From contig JASHUX010000213.1 of assembly GCA_030039775.1 (NCBI GenBank), positions 1-8,683 of the forward strand: a stretch of DNA of 8,683 bases. The letters are read 5' to 3'. The notes under the pieces were generated by a model that did no database searches, was not told the origin of the DNA, and saw nothing but the letters and a program-made list of their open reading frames with translations. The stretch is from Alphaproteobacteria bacterium. GTDB lineage: Bacteria > Pseudomonadota > Alphaproteobacteria > ATCC43930 > CGMCC-115725. Positions 1-6,878 of the stretch are shown here, one piece after another. The position numbers were made by a program, and so were the translations under genes. How positions within the stretch are numbered: position 1 is the first letter of the stretch; every line of letters starts with the position of its first letter.

Positions 1-6
1 CGGATC

Positions 7-825
7 ATGGGCGGCGCGCGCGACCTCGTTCCAGAACTGCCGCCGGCGCAGACCGGCGCCGGCGGCGACATGCTCGCTGCGTTCCGCGACGTGCGCTTTT
101 CCTACGGCTCCCTGAACGTGCTGCGCGGTATCGATCTCGCGATCGAACGCGGACAACTCCTTAGCATCGTCGGCCCCAACGGTGCCGGCAAATCGACGTT
201 GATCGAAGTGCTGACCGATGGGCGCCGCGCGATCTCGGGTGAGATCGCGTTCGATCTCGACAGCGGCGGCGATCATCGCCGCCGGCCGCCGCACATCATC
301 GTTCGCCATGGGCTGGTGCGCAAATTCCAGATCCCAGCCCTGTTTCGCAGTCTCGCAGTCGCGGAGCATTTGTTGATTGCACGGCATCGCGGTCGTTGGC
401 CCTCGTGGTGGCGCCGCACCGCCGTCATCGGCGTGCCGCCGGCAGTGCTGGATATCTGCGTCGCAACCGGTCTCGAGGCGAATGTCGATGCAACCGGCGC
501 GGCGCTTGCGCACGGGCTGAAACAAGGGCTGGAGATCGCGATGGCGGTGGCTGCGCGTCCAACGCTGCTGCTGCTGGACGAACCGACCGCGGGATTGACA
601 GCCACCGAGCGAGGCGTCGTCGGCGCAATCCTGAGGCGCCTCATCGCCGAAGGTATTACGATCGTCTTGATCGAGCACGATTTCGAATTTGTCGGCGAGG
701 TCTCCGACCGCGTCGCGGTACTCCATGACGGGCGCGTCGTCGAGAACGGCACATTCGCGCAGGTCAGCGCGTCGGCCGTGGTACGCGACGCCTACCTGGG
801 CGCGGCGGAGACGACCGCGTCATGA
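7..825 (+). CDS. ABC importer ATPase, LivG/UrtD-like
   Basis: Cytoplasmic ATP-hydrolysing subunit of a high-affinity importer of the branched-chain amino acid/urea/amide class; it would power uptake together with LivF and two permeases not present here. Numbering from the ATG at 7: Walker A G56-T64 (GPNGAGKST), Q-loop Q108, signature region A168-Q173, Walker B L187-E192 followed by P193-T194-A195-G196-L197, and H-switch H224 (IEHD). The signature reads AHGLKQ instead of LSGGQ, resembling the altered signature of UrtD-type ATPases more than classical LivG. The start is uncertain. ATG 7 gives 272 residues, but the ABC domain begins near M22 (ATG at 70), and the frame stays open to the left edge, so the first ~21 residues may be a linker from an upstream permease fused to this ATPase. 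It overlaps the next gene by ATGA. Family is certain; substrate is unknown. Confidence 0.9.
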   Translation: MGGARDLVPELPPAQTGAGGDMLAAFRDVRFSYGSLNVLRGIDLAIERGQLLSIVGPNGAGKSTLIEVLTDGRRAISGEIAFDLDSGGDHRRRPPHIIVRHGLVRKFQIPALFRSLAVAEHLLIARHRGRWPSWWRRTAVIGVPPAVLDICVATGLEANVDATGAALAHGLKQGLEIAMAVAARPTLLLLDEPTAGLTATERGVVGAILRRLIAEGITIVLIEHDFEFVGEVSDRVAVLHDGRVVENGTFAQVSASAVVRDAYLGAAETTAS

Positions 826-1514
826 GGCTCGCGGTCTCACGCTTGCGCGCCGGTTATGGCTCCGCGACCGTGATCCGCGATATGAGCCTATCGCTTGCCG
901 ACGGCGAGGCGCTGGCGGTGCTTGGCCGCAACGGCATGGGCAAGAGCACGTTCCTCAAGGCGATCCTCGGCTATGTCGCGCGCAGTGGCAGGGTGTCGTT
1001 CGACGACGACGACGCGACCGACTGGCCGACCGCGCGAATCGTCCGACGGGGCATCGGTTACGGACCTCAGGAAGAAGCCATCTTCGGCGAACTGTCGGTC
1101 GGCGAGAATCTTGCCGCCAATGTCCGGCAGCGCCCATCGCCCCAACGCATGAGCGACGTCATCGGTTACTTCCCGGTGCTCGGCCAGCGATTGCGTCAAC
1201 GCGCCGGCACGCTGTCGGGCGGCGAGCAGAAGATGCTGGTCCTGGCGCGCGTGCTGCTCGCCGAGCCGAAACTCATCATCCTCGATGAGATCAGCGCCGG
1301 GCTTCAGCCGGCGGTGTTTGAGCGCGTGCGGCAGGCGCTGGCGGCGGAACGAGCCCGGCGCGGCACCACGATCCTGATGGTGGAGCAGAATCTCGATCTT
1401 GCCTTGGCGCTGGCCGACCGCGTCGCGGTGATGAAGTTGGGGCAGATGCTGTTCGAGGCGCGCGCGAACGCCGACGGACTGCGCCGGGAGCTCGAGGTGC
1501 AATTGGCCCCGTAA
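822..1514 (+). CDS. ABC importer ATPase, LivF/UrtE-like
   Basis: Second ATPase of the same importer, expected to pair with the preceding LivG-like protein on the cytoplasmic face of the permease dimer. The 230-residue length is normal for LivF. Motifs: Walker A G35-T43 (GRNGMGKST), a canonical signature L131-S132-G133-G134-E135-Q136, Walker B L151-E156 (LIILDE) then I157-S158-A159-G160, and V187-E188-Q189-N190, where Gln stands at the H-switch position. That Gln is usual in LivF/UrtE proteins. The ATG at 822 overlaps the upstream TGA in ATGA, which fixes the start and implies translational coupling. With a canonical signature here and a degenerate one in its partner, the two ATP sites may be functionally unequal; this is inference. 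A short intergenic region with a putative operator follows the TAA. Confidence 0.93.
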   Translation: MRLAVSRLRAGYGSATVIRDMSLSLADGEALAVLGRNGMGKSTFLKAILGYVARSGRVSFDDDDATDWPTARIVRRGIGYGPQEEAIFGELSVGENLAANVRQRPSPQRMSDVIGYFPVLGQRLRQRAGTLSGGEQKMLVLARVLLAEPKLIILDEISAGLQPAVFERVRQALAAERARRGTTILMVEQNLDLALALADRVAVMKLGQMLFEARANADGLRRELEVQLAP

Positions 1515-1522
1515 GGGTCAAT

Positions 1523-1533
1523 TGGTCTGACCA
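1523..1533. promoter_or_regulatory. Putative GntR/FadR-type operator upstream of the first binding-protein gene
   Basis: TGGTCTGACCA is a perfect 11-bp palindrome with a central T, of the TGGT-N3-ACCA type bound by many FadR-subfamily GntR regulators. A close copy lies at 3980-3990 beside the gntR gene; the surrounding 19 bases (1522-1540 and 3979-3997) match at 17 positions. A possible sigma70 promoter overlaps it: TTGGTC at 1522-1527, a 16-base spacer, and TATGCT at 1544-1549. Binding here would then block transcription of the binding-protein gene starting at 1602. The regulator at 4030 is the obvious candidate. The repeated sequence is seen directly; the binding is inferred. Confidence 0.65.
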
Positions 1534-1601
1534 TTATGACAATTATGCTGGACGACGAGGTCGTCGCGCCCTATGAGTGTCAGAAACAAACGGGAGGGAT
1601 C

Positions 1602-2750
1602 ATGACCGTACGGGTAGCGGCACTCTTGTTTGGGACCGTCCTCGCGGCGGCGACCGGCGCAGTCGCCGCGCAAGCGGATGAGGCGCCCTACAAAGTCGGC
1701 TGGGTCACCAGTCTTAGCGGCCCTTCGTCCGGCACGGCCGGCACGGCCAACCTCGCGATTCAAGTCGCGGTCGAGCGGGCCAATGCCACAAATGCGGCCG
1801 GCCGCAAGATCGTCTTGGTGACGGCTGACGACGCGTCCGACCCGAAGATCTCGGCGCAGGTGTGCGCCCGTCTTGTCCTCGAGGAGAAGGTCCAGGCGAT
1901 CATCGGCGCGCAACCGACGCCGTCACGCCTCGCCTGCAATCAAGCGGCCGTGAAGGCCGAGTTGCCTTATATCGCCGCCTCCGGCAGCGCCGGCGACATT
2001 TGTCTTCCTAACATGTTCTATGTCGGCCAGGTGCCGAACCAATTCGTGTTGCCGCTCGCCGACTATCTACTCAAGCAGAATTTGAAGCGGATATATCTCT
2101 TCGGCGCCGATTATTCAGCGCCGCGTGCCGCACTCGCGTTGGCGAAAACGGAAATCGAGGCACATGGCGGCATGGTGGTTGGGCTGAGCTTCGGCCCGCA
2201 GGACACGTCGGACTTCTCCGCCGATCTTGGCAAGATTGCCGCGGCCAAGCCCGATGCGGTGTTGCAAAGCCTAACCGGCGCCGGCATCGTCACCTTCCAC
2301 CGTCAGTTCGCCAACGATCCTCGCGTCAAGGGCATCGCGCTTGGCGACAATTTCTTGCTGGAATCGATGGTGCGGGCGCTCGGCAAGGACGCTGACGGCG
2401 TCTATGTCGCTTCGTCCTATTACGCCGCTCTCGACACGCCGGCCAACCACGAATACACCGCTGCCATGAAAACGAAATTCGGGGACACGGTCACGCCGGA
2501 TTATTGGGCGGTATACGCAACCAATGCGCTCGGCTTGCTGGCACAAGCGGTGAAGCGAGCTGGCTCCGATCCCAAGGCAGTGACAGGGGCATTGGCGCAC
2601 GGCCATTACGAGGGCGTGGCCGGGCCGATTTCGATCGTCCACAACTATGCCGCGGAAGCGACCTATATCGGGCGGGCCAAGGCGGACGGAACCATCGTCG
2701 TGTTGGAACACACGCCCGACGTCCAGCCGCTTTTATCTTGCCGCCGCTGA
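1602..2750 (+). CDS. ABC importer periplasmic substrate-binding protein (Leu/Ile/Val-amide type), copy 1
   Basis: Periplasmic receptor that captures substrate and delivers it to the LivGF-type importer. The 382-residue protein starts with a Sec signal peptide: basic MTVR, a hydrophobic stretch to about residue 22, and probable cleavage after AQA (A25). The mature part begins near YKVGWVTSLSGP, the usual first strand of the Peripla_BP_5/6 fold. Cysteines C88, C112, C134 and the near-terminal C380 could form disulfides. The start at 1602 is chosen because GGGAGGG lies just upstream (1592-1598) and a signal peptide follows. An in-frame ATG at 1536 would add 22 residues before that signal, overlap the operator region, and is unlikely. 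The gene is a paralog of the one at 7639; the two align along their length with short shared blocks such as CARLVL, ACNQAA, GDIC and FSA. The stop lies 5 bases from that of the convergent P450. Ligand unknown; amides, amino acids and aromatic or short organic acids are all known in this family. Confidence 0.92.
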   Translation: MTVRVAALLFGTVLAAATGAVAAQADEAPYKVGWVTSLSGPSSGTAGTANLAIQVAVERANATNAAGRKIVLVTADDASDPKISAQVCARLVLEEKVQAIIGAQPTPSRLACNQAAVKAELPYIAASGSAGDICLPNMFYVGQVPNQFVLPLADYLLKQNLKRIYLFGADYSAPRAALALAKTEIEAHGGMVVGLSFGPQDTSDFSADLGKIAAAKPDAVLQSLTGAGIVTFHRQFANDPRVKGIALGDNFLLESMVRALGKDADGVYVASSYYAALDTPANHEYTAAMKTKFGDTVTPDYWAVYATNALGLLAQAVKRAGSDPKAVTGALAHGHYEGVAGPISIVHNYAAEATYIGRAKADGTIVVLEHTPDVQPLLSCRR

Positions 2751-2755
2751 AAACG

Positions 2756-3943
2756 CTAGGCGGCTTCGATATGAAGCGGCAGGTGCCGTAGCCCGTATGG
2801 ATGCCAAAATTCCCGCGCGACCGGTCCCGCTAAGGTGAATGACCGAGTACGCGCCAGAAGTTCCTCGAGCGCGACGCGGATCTCCTGTCGCGCAAGTGGC
2901 GCCCCGACGCAAGAGTGGATGCCGACGCCGAAGGCAAGATGCGGATTGGGGCTGCGGTCGATCAGGCAACGATCGGCGTCGGCAAATGCGGCGCTGTCGC
3001 GATTTGCCGCTGCATAATAGAGCATCGCCCGGTCGCCCGTTTGGAGCGATCGGCCTTCAATTGCTGTGTCCCGCGCCACGGTGCGCGGCATCGCGATGAC
3101 CGGCGTTTCGAACCGCAACATTTCCTCGATCGCAGGCCGCAATTTTGCGGGCTCGGCGCGAAGGCGCGCCTGGTCGTCGGGGTTTCGCGCCAGATAGTGA
3201 AGACAGATCGATAAGGCGCTCGTGGTTGAATCGTGACCCGCGGCCAGCAGCAAGCGGACCACGCCCGCGACCAATTCGGGCCCATTCTCAAATTCGCGTG
3301 TCCCGTTCAGCAGTGCCGCGATCAGGTCAGTGACCGGATAGGAACTGGTCTCAATACGCGCCGCGACGGCCCGGCGGCTGTAGTCCCACAGTGCGTCGTT
3401 CGCCGTGACGAACTTGGCCCGGTCGGACGGATCGTCGGAACGGTCGAAATAAGCCAGCTCGCAGCATTCTTTAACGGTCTCCTAATCCTCCGCCGGCTGG
3501 CCGAGGAAGGACAGCAGCACCTGCGGCGGCAACGGCCGCGCCAGGTCGTGCGCCGCGTCGCCGCTCGACGCGGCAATCAGTGGCTTGATTAGTGTGACGG
3601 CAAGTTGGCGCGAAACCCGTTCAAACGCCTCAATCCGTCGCGGCAGAAAAAATGGATTGAGCAGTTTGCGCCATTGCGTGTGTTCGGGAGGATCCGATTC
3701 GAGCGGCGGACGCCGATCTTTGAAGCGTGTGCGTTTGCCGTTGGCGAAACCGGCCGTGTCGCGGGCGGCGGCGGTCACGTCGGTGTAGCGCGTCAGCGCC
3801 CAGAAATGCGTGGCGCCGTTGCGGACGTGCGCAACCGGACACAGCGCGCGCAACGCCGCGTGCTTCGCCGCGACATCCTCGTCTTTCAGCGGATCGAAAT
3901 CCTCGTCGAGGTCGGGCTTCCCGGACTGCAGCGTATCGGCCAT
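2756..3943 (-). pseudogene. Cytochrome P450 interrupted by an in-frame TAG at codon 154
   Basis: One continuous frame of 395 codons, the normal size of a soluble bacterial class I P450, except for a single TAG at 3482-3484. Upstream part: ATG at 3943 with a GGGAGA ribosome site, and the C-helix heme-propionate motif H88-T-Q-W-R92. Downstream part, same frame: I-helix A235-G-H-D-S-T-T241, E274-M-L-R277 (ExxR), and the heme loop F-G-V-G-I-H-S-C-V-G with heme-ligating Cys345 (2909-2911). All family landmarks are present, so the amber looks recent, or is a sequence error. The context PAED-stop-E fits a lost Trp (TGG to TAG), since EDW is common at this point in P450s. Without readthrough the 153-residue product lacks the heme cysteine and would be inactive. 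Restart inside the second half would still omit the C-helix. The gene is divergent from gntR across a shared putative operator, and no ferredoxin or reductase gene is visible. Substrate unknown; oxidation of the imported compound is a guess from context. Confidence 0.88.
3482..3484 (-). other. In-frame amber codon splitting the P450 frame
   Basis: TAG on the minus strand. The frame is open on both sides: codons 1-153 upstream, and codons 155 onward (ETVKECCELAYFDRS...) downstream until the natural TAG at 2756-2758. There is no frameshift and no duplicated or missing sequence around it. A one-base change from TGG is the simplest origin. Confidence 0.9.
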
Positions 3944-3979
3944 GAGTTTCTCCCGTGAGGGTCAGCCTTAGCATAGTTT

Positions 3980-3990
3980 TGGCCTGACCA
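3980..3990. promoter_or_regulatory. Putative GntR/FadR-type operator in the P450-gntR divergent promoter region
   Basis: TGGCCTGACCA is the same palindrome as at 1523-1533 with one half-site change (GGCC for GGTC). It lies in the 86-base gap between the divergent P450 (start 3943) and gntR (start 4030). Possible promoter elements overlap it on both strands: TATAAC at 3992-3997 on the plus strand with TTAGCA at 3968-3973 as a weak -35, and TATGCT at 3970-3975 or TATAAT at 3990-3995 read on the minus strand. One bound dimer could therefore repress gntR, its operon and the P450 together. Promoter assignments are weak; the repeated operator is the stronger evidence. Confidence 0.65.
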
Positions 3991-4029
3991 TTATAACATT
4001 TGCGGTGGACGGTTGCGGTATCGGTGCGT

Positions 4030-4779
4030 ATGCTTCGCCCCATGTCGGCAATTTCTCGGGTGAGCGGGACGGGTCGGGTGACGCTCGGCGCGGTAAAAAT
4101 CGCCAAGGGTCCGGAGACGCTTGCCGGGGTCTTGCGCGACGACATCTTGTCGGGCGCAATCGAGCCCGGCGCGTCGCTGGCGCCGGAGCGGGCGTTGGTC
4201 GAGCAGACCGGCCTCAGCCGCGCCACGGTGCGCGAGGCGCTGCGCATTCTCGAAACCGAAGGGCTTGTCATCAGCCGCCCCGGGCGCAATGGCGGCGCAC
4301 GGGTGCAGCCGGTCAACGACAACGGCGTCGCCAAAGCGGTCCAATTTCTTATTCGCGGCCGCCGCCTCGACAACGCGACGCTGCGCGAGACCCGCGAAGT
4401 TCTGGAAGGCGCCACGGCACGGCTGGCGGCGGAGCGCCGCACGGCTGCTGATTTGGCCGAAATCGCGGCGATTTCGGCGCGGCTCGAGGCTGCCATCGAC
4501 GATCTGCCGCGCCTCGCCGAGGAGAACGCGCGCTGGCACATAGCGGTGGCGCAAGCGGGGCACAATCCGCTACTGACGGCATTCATGAAATCGATCGCGG
4601 CGGCAATCTCGCACCCGAGCGGAGATGCCCATCCGGAATTGCCGCGCGAAGGCCGCGCGGCTCTCATCAAGGCGCATCGCCGCGTGGTCGAAGCGATCCA
4701 GGCACGCGATGCCGACGCGGCCGAACGGCGCATGCTGCGTCACCTGCGCGCCTATGAACCGCGGACGCGCGGCAAATGA
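4030..4779 (+). CDS. GntR-family transcriptional regulator, FadR subfamily (FCD domain)
   Basis: DNA-binding regulator, probably a repressor of this cluster relieved by a carboxylate or CoA-pathway intermediate. Numbered from ATG 4030 (249 residues): an N-terminal winged helix-turn-helix, with recognition helix near S63-R64-A65-T66-V67-R68-E69-A70-L71, then an all-helical FCD ligand domain from about residue 105. The FCD metal-site histidines appear at H170, H216 and H238, with spacing as in LldR-type proteins, but the usual Asp four residues before the first His is Asn166. The start is uncertain: ATG 4042 and GTG 4060 are in frame and none has a strong ribosome site; a TTG at 4000 lies too close to the presumed promoter. 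The stop overlaps the next gene in ATGA, so it is the first gene of the operon. Palindromes at 3980 and 1523 are its likely targets, giving autoregulation. Effector unknown. Confidence 0.9.
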   Translation: MLRPMSAISRVSGTGRVTLGAVKIAKGPETLAGVLRDDILSGAIEPGASLAPERALVEQTGLSRATVREALRILETEGLVISRPGRNGGARVQPVNDNGVAKAVQFLIRGRRLDNATLRETREVLEGATARLAAERRTAADLAEIAAISARLEAAIDDLPRLAEENARWHIAVAQAGHNPLLTAFMKSIAAAISHPSGDAHPELPREGRAALIKAHRRVVEAIQARDADAAERRMLRHLRAYEPRTRGK

Positions 4780-5657
4780 AAATCCGCCGTTCGACGCTTC
4801 TGGTGCCGGCCAATGTCGAGCGCATGGTCGCGAAATCCCGCGACCTTGCCGCCGACGTGGTGATGCTCGATCTCGAAGACGCCGTGCCGGCGACAGACAG
4901 CGACAAGGAGAAGGCGCGCCGCGCGATGAGCGATGCGGTCGCGGCCGGCGGTTTCCGCGCCCGTGAAATTGCCGTGCGAATCAACGGGCCGCGCACCAAA
5001 TGGTTCGAGCCCGACATCGCCGCGATCGCCGCAGCTAAGGTCGCGACGGTGTCGCTCCCCCATACGTATGGCGCCGACGATGTCGCACGGGCCGAGACCG
5101 CAATCGGCGTCGCGTTCGCGACGCCGCCAGAGGTCCTGCTTGCGGTCGAAACGCCGGCAACGTTGCTAGAGCTGACCGAGATCGCGCGGCGTGTACGTCA
5201 TGTATCGGCGCTCTACGTCGCGCCGATCGACTTCACGCTGGCACTGGGTTCGACGGCGTTGCTGTTCGGCGCCGGCGCGATGACGGACCAGGGCCAGCTC
5301 GACTACCTGCGTCATCACTTGCTGACCGCGGCGCGCGCGCGTGGCTGGAACGCGGTCGATGCGCCCATCGTCGCCGATCCGCGGGATCTCGCCGCCGTAC
5401 ACACCGCCATGGCAGCGTCGCGTGCCGCCGGTTTCGACGGCGCGAGCGCGCTCTATCCCGATCACGTTGCCGTGGCCAACGCGGTGTTTGCGCCGTCGGC
5501 GCGAGAACTGGCATGGGCGGCCGATGTCATTGCGCGTTTCGAGGGGCTGCGCGACGGCCGCACCGCGGATACGAGCGGTGGCAAGTTGGTGATGGTGCAA
5601 CATTACGAATTCGCCAAGAGCCTGGTGGCTCTGGCGGAACAGATCGGCGCGGCATGA
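4776..5657 (+). CDS. CitE-like / HpcH-HpaI family acyl-CoA lyase
   Basis: Cytoplasmic TIM-barrel C-C lyase of the citrate lyase beta subunit family. Stand-alone members split (or form) 3-hydroxyacyl-CoA compounds such as malyl-CoA or citramalyl-CoA into acetyl-CoA plus glyoxylate or pyruvate, using Mg2+. Seen in the 293 residues: the N-terminal RRSTLLVPAN strand, D32-L33-E34-D35 (the LDLEDAV motif), R68 in VRINGP (CoA/substrate Arg), E125 in VETP (metal ligand), D152 in APIDF (metal ligand), and the family DAP motif before VADPRD. No citrate lyase alpha or gamma subunit or acyl-carrier gene is nearby, so a true citrate lyase role is unlikely. It overlaps gntR and the following CoA-transferase by ATGA, implying coupled synthesis and a CoA-transferase-then-lyase pathway, as in itaconate or malate/methylmalate CoA routes. 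The exact substrate is not readable. Confidence 0.88.
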   Translation: MKIRRSTLLVPANVERMVAKSRDLAADVVMLDLEDAVPATDSDKEKARRAMSDAVAAGGFRAREIAVRINGPRTKWFEPDIAAIAAAKVATVSLPHTYGADDVARAETAIGVAFATPPEVLLAVETPATLLELTEIARRVRHVSALYVAPIDFTLALGSTALLFGAGAMTDQGQLDYLRHHLLTAARARGWNAVDAPIVADPRDLAAVHTAMAASRAAGFDGASALYPDHVAVANAVFAPSARELAWAADVIARFEGLRDGRTADTSGGKLVMVQHYEFAKSLVALAEQIGAA

Positions 5658-6865
5658 GCGAGAACGGCGCCGGCCCGCTCGCGGGCCTTCTGGTCGTGGA
5701 CATGGCCAGCATGATGGCGGCGCCGGGCGTCGCGATGATGCTGGCCGATTTCGGCGCCACCGTCCTGAAGGTGGAACGGCCCGACGGCGGCGACGTATCG
5801 CGCTCGGCGCCGATGCGCGCCGGCAGCACCTCGGTGTGGTGGCGCCTCCTTGGGCGCAACAAGGAGGCCGTCACCCTCAATCTCAAGGACAAGCGCGCGC
5901 AGGAAATTTTGCGCCGCATCCTGAGCGACGCCGACGTTCTGATCGAGAACAACCGGCCGGGCAAGCTTGAGGCGATGGGCTTGGCACCGGCGGCGCTCCA
6001 TGCCGACAATCCCGGCCTGATCATCCTGCGCGTCACCGGCTGGGGCCAAACCGGCCCCTACGCCGATCGCGCAACCTTCGGTACCCAGATTGAGGCGATG
6101 AGCGGCTTCGCGTACGCCAACGGGCATCCCGACGGACCGCCGACCTTGCCGTCGTTCGCGCTGGCGGACGGCTGCACCGGGTATCTCGGCGCCTTCGCGG
6201 TGATGGCAGCACTGTGGGCACGCGAACACGATCCCGAGCATCGCGGCCAGGTCATCGACCTTTCGATCTTCGAAGCGCTGTTCGGCATGCTCGGCCCGCA
6301 AGCGTCGGCTTTCGACAAGCTCGATCTGGTTTACGAGCGTCAGGGCAGCCGCGCGCCTCTATCGGCGCCGCGCAACGTTTATCGCGCCCGTGACGGGCGC
6401 TATGTCGCGGTCTCGACGTCGGGCGGCGCGCACATCGCGCATCGCACCTTCGCCGCGATGGGCCGCGGCGATTTGATCGCGCATCCGCATTTCGCGACGC
6501 TGGAGGCGCGCCTCGCTCATATCGACGAGGTCGACGCCACGATGCAGGAATGGATCGGCCGACACGACGCCGACGATATTGTGCGCGCGCTGTCGGAAGC
6601 GGGCGCGTCGGTGGCGCCGATCTACTCCATCGCGGACGTGTTCCGCGATCCGCATTTCCAGGCGCGCGAATTGATCGTCGCCGCACCGTCGGCGGATATC
6701 GGCCCCGTGAAAATGCAGAATGTCGTGCCGAAATTGTCGCGCACGCCCGGCGCGGTACGGTGGAGCGGCCGCCCGCTCGGCGCTGACAACGAGCATTGGC
6801 TGATCGAGCGGCTCGGGTTGAGCCGCGAGGAAGTGGATGCGTTGCGCCGGGATGGCGCGATCTGA
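5654..6865 (+). CDS. Family III (CaiB/BaiF) CoA-transferase
   Basis: Moves CoA from a donor thioester (often succinyl-CoA or acetyl-CoA) to an organic acid, activating it for cleavage. The 403-residue length is typical. The N-terminal block M-A-S-M-M-A-A-P-G-V-A, then LADFGATVLKVERP and GGDVSR, and the middle block VTGWGQTGPY are family hallmarks. D172 in ALADGCTG sits where the catalytic Asp forms the acyl anhydride in formyl-CoA transferase and its relatives. ATG 5654 is chosen because it overlaps the lyase stop in ATGA and begins directly at the family N-terminus; an in-frame upstream start at 5513 would add 47 residues inside the lyase gene. Working with the CitE-like lyase next door, it most simply makes the lyase substrate. 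Alternatives in the family include racemases such as alpha-methylacyl-CoA racemase, but pairing with a lyase favours transfer. Confidence 0.9.
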   Translation: MSENGAGPLAGLLVVDMASMMAAPGVAMMLADFGATVLKVERPDGGDVSRSAPMRAGSTSVWWRLLGRNKEAVTLNLKDKRAQEILRRILSDADVLIENNRPGKLEAMGLAPAALHADNPGLIILRVTGWGQTGPYADRATFGTQIEAMSGFAYANGHPDGPPTLPSFALADGCTGYLGAFAVMAALWAREHDPEHRGQVIDLSIFEALFGMLGPQASAFDKLDLVYERQGSRAPLSAPRNVYRARDGRYVAVSTSGGAHIAHRTFAAMGRGDLIAHPHFATLEARLAHIDEVDATMQEWIGRHDADDIVRALSEAGASVAPIYSIADVFRDPHFQARELIVAAPSADIGPVKMQNVVPKLSRTPGAVRWSGRPLGADNEHWLIERLGLSREEVDALRRDGAI

Positions 6866-6878
6866 GGAAGGAAGAGAC

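Noticed and set aside
1536..1601. Upstream ATG extending the first binding protein by 22 residues
   Set aside because: It lies on the putative operator and promoter and would bury the signal peptide; ATG 1602 has a strong GGGAGGG site and a proper signal peptide.
2740..2777. Possible bidirectional terminator between the convergent binding-protein and P450 genes
   Set aside because: GCCGCC (2740-2745) can pair with GGCGGC (2759-2764), and GCTTC (2763-2767) with GAAGC (2773-2777), but loops are long or stems short and no T tract follows on either strand.
2756..3274. Independent gene encoding only the P450 C-terminal half
   Set aside because: Its apparent start is a TTG within the frame without a visible ribosome site, and it is in phase with the upstream half; it is the rest of one interrupted P450.
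3482..3484. UAG read as pyrrolysine or another programmed recoding
   Set aside because: No downstream recoding element or pyl gene is visible, and P450s are not known to need it; mutation or sequence error is simpler.
3630..4733. Long minus-strand open frame (367 codons) crossing the P450 start and the gntR gene
   Set aside because: Low-complexity Arg/Ala/Ser-rich translation, no recognisable domain, and it opposes two well-supported genes; a shadow of high-GC coding bias.
5513..5653. Longer N-terminus for the CoA-transferase
   Set aside because: It is wholly inside the lyase gene and unlike the family; ATG 5654 overlaps the lyase stop and starts at the conserved N-terminal block.
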